Counted from the stretch's first letter, positions 19,967 through 30,302 are shown. The stretch: 64,000 nucleotides of DNA from Anaerocolumna sedimenticola (GCF_009931695.1 NZ_CP048000.1:124001-188000); one strand, 5' to 3'. Made by a program: numbers and translations. The notes: generated by a model from the letters alone, not told the origin.

Positions 19967-20401
19967 ATGCGAAAATACATTTTTATTAGTTTAGGTGGTG
20001 CCTTTGGTGCTGTTTTAAGGTATGTGATCAGGAGTATACCAACTCCCTGTTATAACGGAAATATTCCTTTAAATACCTTAATTATTAATATTATCGGAAG
20101 CTTCATTCTGGCTTTGGTTTTAACTGGTGCAAATGAAGTTTTTAAATTAGAAGCTGACTTAAAGTTAGGAATTACTACCGGTTTTATTGGAGCTTTCACC
20201 ACCTTTTCAACCCTATGCAAAGAAACGGTATCCTTACTGTCTAATGGGGCTTATTTATCCGCATTCTCTTATTTAACTCTTTCAGCCATATTAGGTATTA
20301 CTGCTGCTTATCTCGGAGTAGTTTTGGAAAGCGCTGCTGCCAATATCGTTAATAAAAATAAAAAAAATATAAAAAACACCGTAGATGCAAAGGAGGAGTA
20401 A
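19967..20401 (+). CDS. crcB: Fluoride channel CrcB/Fluc, first copy
   Basis: 144-residue membrane protein of the Fluc family, which exports toxic fluoride as a dual-topology dimer. Four hydrophobic segments are visible. Signature GGAFGAVLRY is at the N-terminus, with NTLIINIIGSF and GFIGAFTTFSTLCKE, which carries the central phenylalanine/threonine track. An AGAAGGAG ribosome site is present. A second crcB follows within two bases, so the pair probably forms the heterodimeric channel known from Gram-positives. I looked for a fluoride riboswitch upstream and did not find the conserved core. Confidence 0.92.
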   Translation: MRKYIFISLGGAFGAVLRYVIRSIPTPCYNGNIPLNTLIINIIGSFILALVLTGANEVFKLEADLKLGITTGFIGAFTTFSTLCKETVSLLSNGAYLSAFSYLTLSAILGITAAYLGVVLESAAANIVNKNKKNIKNTVDAKEE

Positions 20402-20402
20402 T

Positions 20403-20750
20403 ATGGATTTGATATTTGTCGGTATAGGTGGTGCCTTGGGCAGTCTGACAAGGTATCAGGCAGGGAAAATGATTTCCAGAAAATCCGGTATCTCTTTCCC
20501 CATCGGTACTTTTCTGATAAATATAACCGGTGCAATACTTTTAGGCATTGTAAGCAGCCTGGACACCGGAAAAAATGTCTATCTGTTATTTGGTGATGGA
20601 TTTTTAGGTGCTTATACAACTTTTTCAACCTTTATGTATGAAGGCTTTCAACTGTTTCAGGATAATAAAAAACTGAATGCATTGATTTATATTCTAAGTT
20701 CCCTGGTCTTAGGAATCCTAGGATATACTCTGGCTTATTACCTGATCTAA
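20403..20750 (+). CDS. crcB: Fluoride channel CrcB/Fluc, second copy
   Basis: 115-residue Fluc protein with GGALGSLTRY, GTFLINITGA and GFLGAYTTFSTF motifs, homologous to the preceding gene. The frame can be read from 20385, but AAAGGAGG lies just before the ATG at 20403, which also gives a normal Fluc N-terminus. Its ribosome site overlaps the end of the first crcB, indicating translational coupling. Paired crcB genes are common in Firmicutes, where the two subunits adopt opposite topologies. Confidence 0.9.
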   Translation: MDLIFVGIGGALGSLTRYQAGKMISRKSGISFPIGTFLINITGAILLGIVSSLDTGKNVYLLFGDGFLGAYTTFSTFMYEGFQLFQDNKKLNALIYILSSLVLGILGYTLAYYLI

Positions 20751-20802
20751 TGTTTTATATATGGATCCGTCAATTTGTACAATTTAAATTATGATAGCAT
20801 TA

Positions 20803-20870
20803 TGATAAATATAGTTCATTTGTAACAGACTCACGCTTGGATGAAGTTCGTAGTAAATCGACGGTTCTAA
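20803..20870. repeat. Palindromic intergenic element, family 2, partial copy
   Basis: ATATAGTTCATTTGTAAC and ACGCTTGGATGAAGT match the left half of the element at 5708-5842. The complementary right arm is missing. It lies in the 300-bp spacer after the second crcB gene. The rest of that spacer shows nothing recognisable. Confidence 0.55.
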
Positions 20871-21057
20871 ATTATTTGTATGGACTTTGGGCTCGAATCA
20901 TAGAAATTAATAGAATTAATGAAAAAAGAGGGCTATTGCATTTTAATTTACTGACTTACTTTAGAATATGAGGTATCTTAGGCAAGTAACATTTTTATGG
21001 AATATGCAAAGCCCCTTATAGGTAATTTTAAATAAAAAGTTAAAATATATATCTGTG

Positions 21058-21549
21058 CTAAACGCCAAATAAATGATTTAAAAACGATATACCTGTTTTT
21101 GTTCGAAAAATATTTTGTTTTACATTACGTATACCATCCCCAGGTGTCTTATCTTCATCTAAATTAACTAAAAAATCAGCCTCCACCAAAATCTGATAAT
21201 CCAACCCATCAATGTTCGTATAGGTGTGGTGGTGAGCAATCAGATAACATACCCGCTCTATAAATTCCTGTTCATAACCCAGATTTTCTAACATATCTGC
21301 GGCAACGGCAGGACCTTCTAGCTGTTGGTAATGGCCTGCACTGCTATGATATTTTTCTTCACTTACCTTAATGCCGATATCATGTACCACTGCCGTAACT
21401 TCCAGGATTTCTCTTGTTTTATCATCAAGGTTTTCCATCTCCCCGATAGCTTTACTATAACCATAAACTTTAATAAAATGGTTAATTCTCTTTATGTCTC
21501 CTGAATAATACCGTATCATTGCATTAATAACAGAACCTGTATTTTTCAT
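21058..21549 (-). CDS. HD domain phosphohydrolase
   Basis: 163-residue metal-dependent phosphohydrolase of the HD superfamily. The metal-binding histidine/aspartate pairs are visible as VVHDIGI (about residue 53), the SSAGHYQQLEG histidine and the LIAHHHTY motif (about 112). Similar small HD proteins are often annotated as predicted hydrolases acting on nucleotides or as signalling proteins. The substrate cannot be assigned. A CGGAG ribosome site precedes the ATG. A monocistronic-looking gene next to the lytic transglycosylase gene in the same direction. Confidence 0.85.
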   Translation of the reverse strand: MKNTGSVINAMIRYYSGDIKRINHFIKVYGYSKAIGEMENLDDKTREILEVTAVVHDIGIKVSEEKYHSSAGHYQQLEGPAVAADMLENLGYEQEFIERVCYLIAHHHTYTNIDGLDYQILVEADFLVNLDEDKTPGDGIRNVKQNIFRTKTGISFLNHLFGV

Positions 21550-21621
21550 AATAAAACTCCGTTTAATAATTTATTTAACAGGAATCCAAACTTCCTGGAC
21601 AGAGATATATTGATAAATAAA

Positions 21622-22413
21622 TTAAATTTTTAATTTTAATAAATTCATAACCGGTACATTAAAATTAATCGTGTTTGCCGTATAATTTTTATTATCTTCC
21701 TTTGATTTCTTTTCCTCATCATCATTAAAGAAAGTATCAATAAATTTCATATAATCATCGTAATTAAAAACAGACTCTAATTCATCCGCCGCAGAGGTAC
21801 TTTCTTCAGTTTCATCACGGTTTATAATATTGTTTTTAATTTGAGCAATATCTATGGATGAAAATGTGACAGAATTCCCAGGGGCCAACGAATTGGTGGT
21901 AACAACCGCATTATTTGTATCTACACCCTGATTTGCAAACTTAAGTACTTTTTTAACGTAATTCTGGGTTTCTTCAAAAGGAGGTATACCGCCGTATTTC
22001 GCTACATTATTACTTCCGGCATTATAAGCTGCCAAAGCTAAACTGGCATTGCCGTCATATTTATCCAGCAGCTGTGAGATATACTTTGCTCCGCCCATTA
22101 TATTCTGTTCCGCATCAAAAGAATCCGTAACGCCAAGAGAAGCTGCCGTAGCCGGCATAAGCTGCATAATGCCCTGGGCTCCGCATCTTGAAACTGCTCT
22201 AGCATCAAAACCAGATTCAGCCTTACCAATTGCTTTTAATAAATTCACCGGTACATTATATTTTTCCGATGCTTCTGTAAAAATGGAATCCAGACTTTTC
22301 GTTTCCCCTAAAAAGGAAGAGAAACTGCCTTTACCGGATGTGGATCTTTTATCAGAATTTACTCCATATACATTTTTATTCTCTACATTTGTAATTCTAC
22401 TTACTTCTGACAT
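21622..22413 (-). CDS. Lytic transglycosylase (SLT domain)
   Basis: About 263 residues. The SLT domain spans roughly residues 45-165. The catalytic glutamate is in AIGKAESGF, with QGIMQLMPATA and LALAAYNAGSNNV. It cleaves the glycan strand of peptidoglycan. A signal peptide or membrane anchor is not visible at the N-terminus, which starts with a polar linker. The C-terminal 90 residues are acidic and low in complexity. Such signal-less forms occur among flagellar or spore lytic enzymes. The frame extends nine codons upstream, but AAGGAG sits just before the ATG at 22413. Confidence 0.82.
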   Translation of the reverse strand: MSEVSRITNVENKNVYGVNSDKRSTSGKGSFSSFLGETKSLDSIFTEASEKYNVPVNLLKAIGKAESGFDARAVSRCGAQGIMQLMPATAASLGVTDSFDAEQNIMGGAKYISQLLDKYDGNASLALAAYNAGSNNVAKYGGIPPFEETQNYVKKVLKFANQGVDTNNAVVTTNSLAPGNSVTFSSIDIAQIKNNIINRDETEESTSAADELESVFNYDDYMKFIDTFFNDDEEKKSKEDNKNYTANTINFNVPVMNLLKLKI

Positions 22414-22690
22414 TTTTTTCTCCTTAGCAAACACCAACATTCCGAAAAATGTTTTTGTTAATAAAGCAGCTTTAATATCTGTTATAACTCTATCATACTA
22501 CTGATATATTAGCTTAAAAATAATGTTATCTTTTGTAAGATTTGGTCTAATTGTATTATAACTGAAACTTTACCTTGAAAGCAAGAATAATTTAAAAATA
22601 TGGGCTTTTTTCCTATTTAACAGTTTTAATTTCTTTAGATAAAATTCAAACAGATATTCTTAAATCCGATGCACTACCTGTAAAGTTAAA

Positions 22691-23920
22691 TTATTCCGCC
22701 TGTATTCCCTGCTTGGGTTTGCCGGCTTCCAATAAAACTTTACTGCCGGACATAATCAGCCCTTCGGTAAATAACAGGAGACCGGTACCAATTAAAATCC
22801 ATTCTATTTTTATTATATCGGATAATGGTCCAAAAAGTAACATACCAAGTGGCAGCATTGCACTGGAAATCATTCCAAACACTCCAAATACTCTTCCTAA
22901 GAAGTCCTCTTCTACTTTTTCCTGAAGCATTACCGTAGACGAAGTATTAAAAAATGGCATAACAAATCCGAATACACCCATTAACAATAAATAGAGCCAG
23001 AATTCAGTAATAAAACCAAAAGTAAACGTACAAACACCCATAACAACACTGGATAACGTCATGGTATGGATTTTATTTCTAAAACCATTCCAAATTGTCA
23101 TAATGATACCACCGGCCATCATACCTACGGAAAAAATAATTTCGATAGCAGTGAGCCGCCAAACCTCTTCACCAAAGCTTCGGGTAACCTGTAATGGGGT
23201 AAGAAAAGCAACAGGTGTGGCCAGAAAGAAGAAAAATGCACAGAATATAAAGTATTCTTTTACAAAAGGATGATTTTTCACGTAATTGATCCCTTTAAAC
23301 ATATCCTCTTTGTAACTGACTGCCTGTTCCGTCATAGCCTTATTGTGTGCACCTACATGTAAAAAGAACAGTAATATACTTACTCCGATAGCAGCGGTAA
23401 TAACATCGATAAAAAATACCGCTTCAATTCTGGTGTAAGTCAGCAACGCTCCGCTTAGCATAGGAGATACCAGCATAATCAGGGACTGGATAGTGCCATT
23501 TGTCGCATTTATTTTAGTAAGCTTGTCCTCCGGTACCAGTTGAGGAAGAAATGCGTTAATCGCCGGTGACTGTATACCTGCCCCGACTGCACGGATAGCA
23601 GATACGATAAATAACATCCAAACGGAGTTATATCCCATTAAAAATAAGATCGCTAATATCAAAGTAGAGACAGCTATAAGAGAATCAGATAACATAATTA
23701 AAATTTTACGGTTAAAGCGGTCTGCCCATACACCTGCAAAAGGTGAAAGGAAAAAGGTAGGCAGAAAACCGCAGATAATGGATATGGTCATCATCACACC
23801 GGATTTCGTTTCTAAGGTAATATACCAGGTTATTGCATATTGGACCAGGGAGGATCCAAAGAGGGATAAAGTCTGACTGGTTAAAAAGATGATTATATTT
23901 CTTTTCCAAGTTTGATTCAC
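22691..23920 (-). CDS. MFS transporter
   Basis: 409-residue major facilitator superfamily permease with about twelve membrane segments. Motif A is visible as AGVWADRFNRK between segments 2 and 3. Its layout resembles the MFS_3/enterobactin-exporter and macrolide-efflux (MefA-like) group, which pump out drugs or siderophores, but the substrate is not predictable. It starts at a GTG with AGGAG upstream. A strong GC-rich hairpin (23947-23986) lies just before the gene. Confidence 0.85.
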   Translation of the reverse strand: MNQTWKRNIIIFLTSQTLSLFGSSLVQYAITWYITLETKSGVMMTISIICGFLPTFFLSPFAGVWADRFNRKILIMLSDSLIAVSTLILAILFLMGYNSVWMLFIVSAIRAVGAGIQSPAINAFLPQLVPEDKLTKINATNGTIQSLIMLVSPMLSGALLTYTRIEAVFFIDVITAAIGVSILLFFLHVGAHNKAMTEQAVSYKEDMFKGINYVKNHPFVKEYFIFCAFFFFLATPVAFLTPLQVTRSFGEEVWRLTAIEIIFSVGMMAGGIIMTIWNGFRNKIHTMTLSSVVMGVCTFTFGFITEFWLYLLLMGVFGFVMPFFNTSSTVMLQEKVEEDFLGRVFGVFGMISSAMLPLGMLLFGPLSDIIKIEWILIGTGLLLFTEGLIMSGSKVLLEAGKPKQGIQAE

Positions 23921-23946
23921 AAGTTTTCTCCTGACATATATTATTA

Positions 23947-23986
23947 GGGGCTGCTGCAGAATAAATTGATATTTTGCAGCAGCCCC
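23947..23986. terminator. GC-rich hairpin between chemoreceptor and MFS gene
   Basis: GGGGCTGCTGCA pairs perfectly with TGCAGCAGCCCC. No clear T-run on either side. It could terminate transcription from the chemoreceptor side or act in the MFS leader. Confidence 0.4.
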
Positions 23987-24039
23987 GTTATATCAAGGAT
24001 AAAGTACTATGGACAATTTGTCAACGGTCTATTTTCTTA

Positions 24040-24225
24040 AATTTTCCTTACTGTTAATCCAGCCCATAGGTAATATAGTTTCGCAATTATCTAAGTCCAG
24101 CTCAATTAATGAGGTTTCCTCAAAAGATCCGTCTTTGAGGGATATAAAGTAAGTTTTTATCTCATTTGCATTAAGCTTAACTTCAGATATCTTTACAATA
24201 ATATATAATATATATCATTTAATGC
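24040..24225 (-). pseudogene. Possible remnant of a coding region cut by a repeat end
   Basis: A minus-strand frame without an initiation codon reads NANEIKTYFISLKDGSFEE and ends in a stretch made by a family 1 terminal repeat (GTTTCGCAATTATCTAAG, 24078-24095). The amino-acid composition looks protein-like but no family is recognised. It may be the tail of a gene truncated by the repeat, or chance. Nothing else is visible between 23987 and 24336. Confidence 0.25.
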
Positions 24226-24336
24226 TATGTCAATCGGGATATGATTTATATTTTGTATAAACTCAGGTATTTTACTGATAAAAGAAAGGAAGAAAGACTT
24301 ATATATCAGTCCTAACCTTTTGCATTAGAATTTTCG

Positions 24337-26427
24337 TTATTTCAGTTTTGTATGAAACTTATCTGCTAAAGAATTTAATATTTGTGCCTGCGTCGTCAAT
24401 TCTTCACTTGCTGCTGAATTTTCCTGGGCTGTTGCAGAATTGCTCTCTATAATTGAAGATATCTGGTACACTGCATTCGTCACTTGCTCCAATGCAGTTG
24501 CTTGTTCTTTTGAAGTTTCTGAAATATCTTCAATAATATTCTGCATTTCTTTCGTGGAAGTTATAATCTCATTTAATGAAGCTGCTGTCCTATCTGCTAT
24601 CCTGGTACCATTTTCAACGGCATCTAATGATTTTTGTATTAGGGAAGCGGTATCTTTTGCAGCTTCAGAGCTCTTGGCTGCCAGTTTACGGACCTCTTCC
24701 GCTACAACAGCAAAACCTTTTCCGGCGGTTCCTGCTCTTGCGGCTTCTATTGCTGCATTTAATGAAAGTAAATTTGTTTGCTCCGCAATTTCTTCTATTG
24801 TTTTTATAATATTTACAATTTGATTAGAGGAATCATTAATAAGTTCGATTGCTTGCATTAAATGTTTCATTTCCTGATTACTTGTATTAACACATATTCC
24901 TACAGACGCTGATTTTTCATTGGCAGCTTGTGTTCCTGCGGCATTATTTTTTACTTTTTCTGTTATATCAGTAATTGTAGCGTTTAATTCTTCGACTGTA
25001 CTTGCCTGATCTGACGCCCCCTCCGCCAGGTTTTCTGCTGATTTTGCAATCTGTTCCGATCCAATGGCCACCTGTGCGGCATTTTCTTTTATTTGCAGTA
25101 AGGATTCATTAAAGGATTCCACGATCTTTTCAATAGAAATACCTAAAGGAATAAAGTCTCCAATATATTCATCCCCTAAAATTATATTTAGATTTCCGGC
25201 TGCAAGTTCACCAAGAGAATTTGAAATACTGTGTATAATATCTTTCAGCCTTTCAATTGTTACTTTCATTGAATTAAGAAGCGATGCCGTTTCATCTTGG
25301 GCCGTAGGTTCCGGTACCGGTGTGTTCAAGTCTCCATTCGAAAGAAGTTCCAGACGTTTTACTGCTTTTTCTATGGGTAATGAAATTTGAAATGCTATTT
25401 TCCTGCCAAATACAACTGCAAAAGAAATAAATATGATCATAAATATTAACGTAATCAGTATGGATATATAAAATCCTGTCATAAACTCATTTCTGTCTGA
25501 ACATACGCCAACACTCCAACCGTTTGTGTTTTTGACCGGAGAATAACCAATTACTTTAGGAGTAGCTTTTTCCTGATATGTATCAAAACCGGTATTCAGC
25601 GAAATCATTTTTTTATGGACCTTTGCAAGACTACGATAAGAAATATTTGACTTAGCTTTTTCTATTGCGCTAAATTTTCCGACTTTAGAAGCTTCCTTAT
25701 CAGCAATAATGGTACCGGTACTATCCATTAAATATACACTTCCTGTTTTTCCTATTTTTATGGAAGAAATAATATTATTTAAAAATTCAGACGGAGGTGT
25801 GATCGTAATAACCCCAACTATTTCACTATCGACAATACCTCCTGCCCATAGAGGTGTGGAAATGATAAAGCCTGGTTCTTTCGATTTTTCATCAATAACA
25901 ATATCACTGATATAAGTTTTACCTTTCATGGCAGCTTGAAAGTAATCCGTAGCTCCTAAATTTTTATCCTGGGCTAAACTTATACCTTTTGTATCAATTA
26001 AATCCATGGAAGTGAATTTATATTGTATTGCTTTGGATTCAAGAAAAAACTTTTTCTGAGCTGCCGGTGTACTCTCCTTAGATAAATTCGACGTTTTTCC
26101 CATCTCTTCAGCGATCAGGAAATATTCTTCCAGCTGAGAGTTCACAAGTTCTGCCGATAAGCGGGCTGTCTCTGTCATCGAGGTTTTTAAAACCCCCATA
26201 GAACTGGTATAATTCAGCAGAACAGCACTTCCTCCCACAATAATAGTAAGTGCAAGTACAATCAATAGGATGGTATTTGAAATCTTTTTCTGGATAGAAC
26301 CATCATTTTTGAATAACTTCGAAATAGCAGATAATTTTACCTCTGACTTTGAATTAAAGTCCTTTTTATTTAATAACTTATTTCTTCCTACTCTATTTTT
26401 GTTACCTTTTACTTTCTTTTTAATCAT
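24337..26427 (-). CDS. Methyl-accepting chemotaxis protein with dCache sensor
   Basis: About 696-residue chemoreceptor. A basic N-terminal cytosolic tail is followed by a first membrane segment (about 50-72 of the full frame) and a periplasm-facing double-Cache-like sensor domain of roughly 270 residues. A second membrane segment and a HAMP domain follow ([21 protein letters not shown]). The methyl-accepting/signalling coiled coil has the conserved hairpin [18 protein letters not shown]. It would control CheA and flagellar rotation in response to an unknown ligand. A TTG and a GTG lie upstream in frame. I chose the ATG at 26427 (MIKKKV), downstream of AAGGAGAGG. Confidence 0.9.
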   Translation of the reverse strand: MIKKKVKGNKNRVGRNKLLNKKDFNSKSEVKLSAISKLFKNDGSIQKKISNTILLIVLALTIIVGGSAVLLNYTSSMGVLKTSMTETARLSAELVNSQLEEYFLIAEEMGKTSNLSKESTPAAQKKFFLESKAIQYKFTSMDLIDTKGISLAQDKNLGATDYFQAAMKGKTYISDIVIDEKSKEPGFIISTPLWAGGIVDSEIVGVITITPPSEFLNNIISSIKIGKTGSVYLMDSTGTIIADKEASKVGKFSAIEKAKSNISYRSLAKVHKKMISLNTGFDTYQEKATPKVIGYSPVKNTNGWSVGVCSDRNEFMTGFYISILITLIFMIIFISFAVVFGRKIAFQISLPIEKAVKRLELLSNGDLNTPVPEPTAQDETASLLNSMKVTIERLKDIIHSISNSLGELAAGNLNIILGDEYIGDFIPLGISIEKIVESFNESLLQIKENAAQVAIGSEQIAKSAENLAEGASDQASTVEELNATITDITEKVKNNAAGTQAANEKSASVGICVNTSNQEMKHLMQAIELINDSSNQIVNIIKTIEEIAEQTNLLSLNAAIEAARAGTAGKGFAVVAEEVRKLAAKSSEAAKDTASLIQKSLDAVENGTRIADRTAASLNEIITSTKEMQNIIEDISETSKEQATALEQVTNAVYQISSIIESNSATAQENSAASEELTTQAQILNSLADKFHTKLK

Positions 26428-26500
26428 TTGTAAATTCACCCTCTCCTTCTTTGGTTTTATTACCCACAAAAAATTATTTGTAATTAATGAAACCTATTTT

Positions 26501-26555
26501 AGCGGGAGCTAGTCTGCCTTAATTCAATGGATTAAAGCAAAAACAGTCTCCCGCT
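26501..26555. terminator. Hairpin after the larA operon
   Basis: AGCGGGAG pairs with CTCCCGCT across a 39-base loop, just after the LarA stop codon and before the chemoreceptor gene. Poor T-run, so the role as a terminator is tentative. Confidence 0.35.
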
Positions 26556-26575
26556 GTGTTCAAATACTTATTATA

Positions 26576-28026
26576 TTAACCGTTATATACTTCGTCTTTC
26601 ATCATAAGATGAACAGATGCTAATTTGTAAGTCATAGGCAATGCTAAAATATTAGGATTTGGACCTACAAATTTTTTCTTTGCATCCTCTAGGGCTTCTT
26701 CGAATGATGCCCTGGTTTTTAACCCCATACCTCTTGCATATCCTGGCTGTTCTGCCCCAACCAGATAAATCGCAGAAGTATTTTGTTCCGCAATATGGCC
26801 GCAGGATATCATTGAAAATCCATGGAATGGATGAAATGCATTTGCATAACGGTATTTCCTTATATATTCTTCATTGGTTGCAAAGTATTCACCAAGACGG
26901 TTCATATCAGGCAGTGTATTCATACCGTCTTTTTGGAACATATCATACATTTCTCTTAAATATGGCCATAATTCATCATGAAAATATCCATTACAAGCTG
27001 ACGAACAGATAATTACACATTTATCACTCATTATTCTCTTAAAACGTATTACCTGAGCGGATAACGCCTGCATAAGCATAATAGGGTTGGTTCCCATACC
27101 GTCTCCATAATGGAAGAACTGCGGCATACCAAATACCAATACATCATATTTTTTTTCGGCAAAGGGAACATAGGTCCTTTTGTCTGCTGTTTTCCAGGAA
27201 ATTGGCTGCATTTCTTTCGCATAACCGCTGTTTATTTCAATTTGTCTTGATTTTGTGTCAAGTACGGCATCACAACAGAAGAATTTCTTACCCATACATT
27301 TTTCCATATGCTGTCCTATCTCATCAAACTTAGTCCTCATCATGGAATGACCGCTTACCGGAACAAAATCCTTTCTATGCATTACTTCCGGTACATGGTG
27401 GGAAGCAATGGATCTCCAATGGGTAATACCCGTAGCACAATGCTTATATCCGCCTGAATAACCGCCATAAGGATTACCCTGTGTATGTCCGATAAGTATG
27501 GCAACGTCACTGTCATATACATATTTATTCATAATAACAGGATCTCCCCGGTCTGTAACACCCAGGTCAACAAGATGATCATAATCTTCACTGTCATGAT
27601 TTATAATCTGATGAGAATACCAAAATTCATGAAATAACTCGTCTCCTAAAACACCTCTGATTTCTTTCTCGGTATTCTTCCTGTGAAGTCCATTGGAACA
27701 GATAAGGAGAATATCTTTCTTTTCAACGCCAACACTATATAATTCTTTTAATATTAATTTTATTGATATTTTACGGTGAGATGTTGCCTGTTCTCCTCCC
27801 TTTACCCTATCAGGGAATATAATCGTAACTTTTGAACCTTTTTTGCTAATTTAGTTAAGGGTTCCATCCCAATTGGATTACGAAGAGATTCTAAAGTTTT
27901 CTCAACCAATTGATCTTCCGGAATACAGGGAGGATCTTTTACTGTTTCTCCCGTTATAAAAACGTCCGTATCATCCGGCAGATTTGCCTCCATCATACCA
28001 TGTCCGTATTCAAATGATAATTTCAT
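26576..28026 (-). CDS. larA: LarA-family nickel-pincer racemase/epimerase, one frameshift
   Basis: About 483 residues after repair. LarA enzymes carry a nickel-pincer nucleotide on a lysine and racemise lactate or epimerise other 2-hydroxyacids by hydride transfer. Visible here: the IIFPDRVKGG segment, CSNGLHRKNT with the catalytic-type histidine, LIGHTQGNPYGGYSGGYK with the cofactor lysine at its end, and SIASHH. The usual lactate racemase signature is GFSGGRK, so the tyrosine-rich variant and extra length suggest another substrate. The frame breaks at the A6 run (plus-strand T 27839-27844). One added A joins both parts. Last gene of an operon with a phosphofructokinase and a triosephosphate isomerase paralogue. 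larB and larE are not in the window. Confidence 0.85.
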
Positions 28027-28111
28027 ATTCTTCACCCATTGCTTACCGCAGACAAGTCTGCGTTACAACCTTTTCCTTTCTTCTTTTACTTTAGTTTTCG
28101 CAAACGCCTGT

Positions 28112-28948
28112 TTATTTACCCATATAGGTTTTAATTATTTCCAAATATTCATCCGGATAGAAACCTATTTCACCCTGGAATCTGGTTAATGCAATCAGCC
28201 CACCATCAACCTCCGGTATGGATGCCAACATCTTTGCATTATCTACTTTAAGGCCTCCACCGTATGTAACCGGTAATCCATTTGTCTCTGTTTTAATGAA
28301 TTTAGCAATTTTTTCAATATATTCTCTGTCCGGGGGCGTTTTACCAGGCCCAATGGCCCAAATTGGTTCATATGCAATAGCAATTTTACTCTTGTCCACT
28401 CCATCAAGGCCGATAGATAATTGTTTACTCAGAACTTCCTGCCAGTTTTTCTGTTCATCGGCACTTTCACCAATACAATATAATACATGTAAACCTGCTG
28501 CAATTGCCGCTTTTATCTCTTTGTTAAGAATACGGTTTACAGCGTCCGTATCAGTAACACCTGCCTCTGATAAAATACCTGCTTTATCTTTTCTCTCTTC
28601 GCAGTGGCCAATAATTGTTCCCGTACAACCAATAGCTTTCATAGCATTGCCGGTTCTGTTTGTTGTAAATGCCCCGAAATTACCACCGTTTGCAGTATCT
28701 TCGCGGAATACACTCTGACATCCAATCTGAAGTATACTGTTTTCATTTAAAGCACTAATTGCGCCAAGTAAGTGTGCTTCCGGGAAATACATAACAAATT
28801 CAATCTCATTTTTATCATATTTATTCAATTGGTCCTTTGTATTTTCTACAATATACTTTCCCCATTCACCAGGGCTGGCTATATTATTTACTCCGCCATA
28901 TTCTTTTGGAATATCAAATCTTTTTAAATTAAGATATATATGTTTCAA
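28112..28948 (-). CDS. Triosephosphate isomerase family protein, diverged paralogue
   Basis: 278 residues of TIM barrel, longer than the usual 250. Catalytic positions are retained: asparagine and lysine in YLNLKRFD (for NWK), histidine in IIGHCEER (normally GHSERR) and glutamate in AYEPIWAIGPGK. The phosphate-binding TYGGGLKVDN follows. The motif changes and its place between larA and a phosphofructokinase point to a dedicated isomerase of a pathway, not the housekeeping enzyme. TIM paralogues are known to act on tetrulose phosphates in erythritol pathways. Here the substrate may be dihydroxyacetone phosphate or an analogue. About 85 bp separates it from larA. Confidence 0.85.
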   Translation of the reverse strand: MKHIYLNLKRFDIPKEYGGVNNIASPGEWGKYIVENTKDQLNKYDKNEIEFVMYFPEAHLLGAISALNENSILQIGCQSVFREDTANGGNFGAFTTNRTGNAMKAIGCTGTIIGHCEERKDKAGILSEAGVTDTDAVNRILNKEIKAAIAAGLHVLYCIGESADEQKNWQEVLSKQLSIGLDGVDKSKIAIAYEPIWAIGPGKTPPDREYIEKIAKFIKTETNGLPVTYGGGLKVDNAKMLASIPEVDGGLIALTRFQGEIGFYPDEYLEIIKTYMGK

Positions 28949-29037
28949 TTTTTTCTTCCTTTCATAAACTTGAATTACATAGTCTATTGCAATCCTTTAA
29001 ATTTTTAATCTCCACACAATTCGTACTTGTTTGAGTT

Positions 29038-30218
29038 TCAGTTGCCGTTAGGAGCATACCCATCTTTAAAACTAATAAAATCACCTAATTCTTCGCCGAT
29101 TAACGGTTTACACCACTCTACAAATTCTTTTGTCACATTATTACCGCGTTCGTTGATATACTCTTTAGGAAGCACTCGTTCATGCAACATAACTTTTTCT
29201 ATGGGAATTAAGGAAGTTTCAATCCTATATTCTTTCCCCGGTATACGGTTAATTCCAACCATAACTCCGGTATGCCCTGAAACTGCTGCTTTCACTGCTT
29301 CTCTTCCGACTAAAACCGCTTCATCACGGTCTACCCTTGATTGGAGAGCAATTGAAGTTCTGCCGCTAAGACCGGGTTTTTCACTTCTTGCTTTAATTCC
29401 CAATTTTTTGATTATCAGATTGGATAAATGTGAACTGACATCACCATAATATACAGCACGACCACTCTTAAAAATTGGCGGGACGATAGATTCACCATCT
29501 TTATTCTTAAGACCTTCGCTTACTACAACAACGACACCCCCAAGTTCATCATACAATTTCTTAACATCTTCTAAAAATTCATCTTCATCAAAGGACCTTT
29601 CCGGTAAATAGATGAGATGCGGGCATCTTTATCATTTTTTCTTGCTAAAGCAGAAGCAGCGGTAATCCAGCCTGCATTCCTGCCCATGGCTTCGATAACG
29701 CACACATGAATCGGTAATGATTTCACATCTGCGCCGATTTCCGCCGTAGTTGCAGCAATATACCTTGCAGCACTTCCAAAACCGGGTGCATGGTCAATAA
29801 TGGAAATATCATTATCAATCGTTTTTGGAATACCTACTACATAAATTTCTTCTCCGTCACAAGCTTTTTGTGTTTTTCCGCATGTATCCATAGAACCATT
29901 ACCGCCATTAAACAGTACGTACTTAATATTGTTTCTTTTAAATACCTCAACCATTTTTTTATAATCTTCTTGTTCCAGTGCAAATCTGGAAGATCCAATA
30001 GCAGTTCCCGGTGTTTGAAGTAAAAGTTCAAGCTTTTCTTCACTTGTTTTTCCCAAATCAAGAAAATTTTCTTTTAAGATTGCTTCCGTTCCACCAATTG
30101 CACCAAAAATTTTATCTATTTTGTCATTTTTCTTTGCCTCTGTGATTACACCATAAAGGGAAGAATTAATAACTGCAGTAGGTCCACCGCCATGTACAAC
30201 TAAGAGATTACCTTTCAT
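29038..30218 (-). CDS. Phosphofructokinase family protein, one frameshift
   Basis: About 393 residues after repair. It phosphorylates C1 of fructose-6-phosphate or a related ketose. Motifs: GGGPTAVIN, GGNGSM, PKTIDND with the catalytic aspartate, and EAMGRNAGWI. The glycine of GGNGS is typical of ATP-using enzymes while the lysine of PKTIDND is typical of PPi-using or atypical ATP enzymes. The usual aspartate of GGDGS is asparagine, so the phosphoryl donor is uncertain. Adding one C to the run at 29621-29623 (plus-strand GGG) restores the frame. The ATG at 30218 is chosen because AAAGGTGG precedes it. First gene of the pfk-tpi-larA operon, under a LacI-type operator. Confidence 0.85.
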
Positions 30219-30302
30219 ATCTGATACCACCTTTCTCTTCCTTCCAAAATGATATTATCATATTTAAATATAGAATCCTACGGATTTTTGACCTTTTTTA
30301 CA

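Noticed and set aside
27839..29623. Programmed ribosomal frameshifting in larA and pfk
   Set aside because: The breaks fall in plain homopolymer runs, and the same kind of break occurs in seven other unrelated genes of the window. Sequence error explains all of them more simply.
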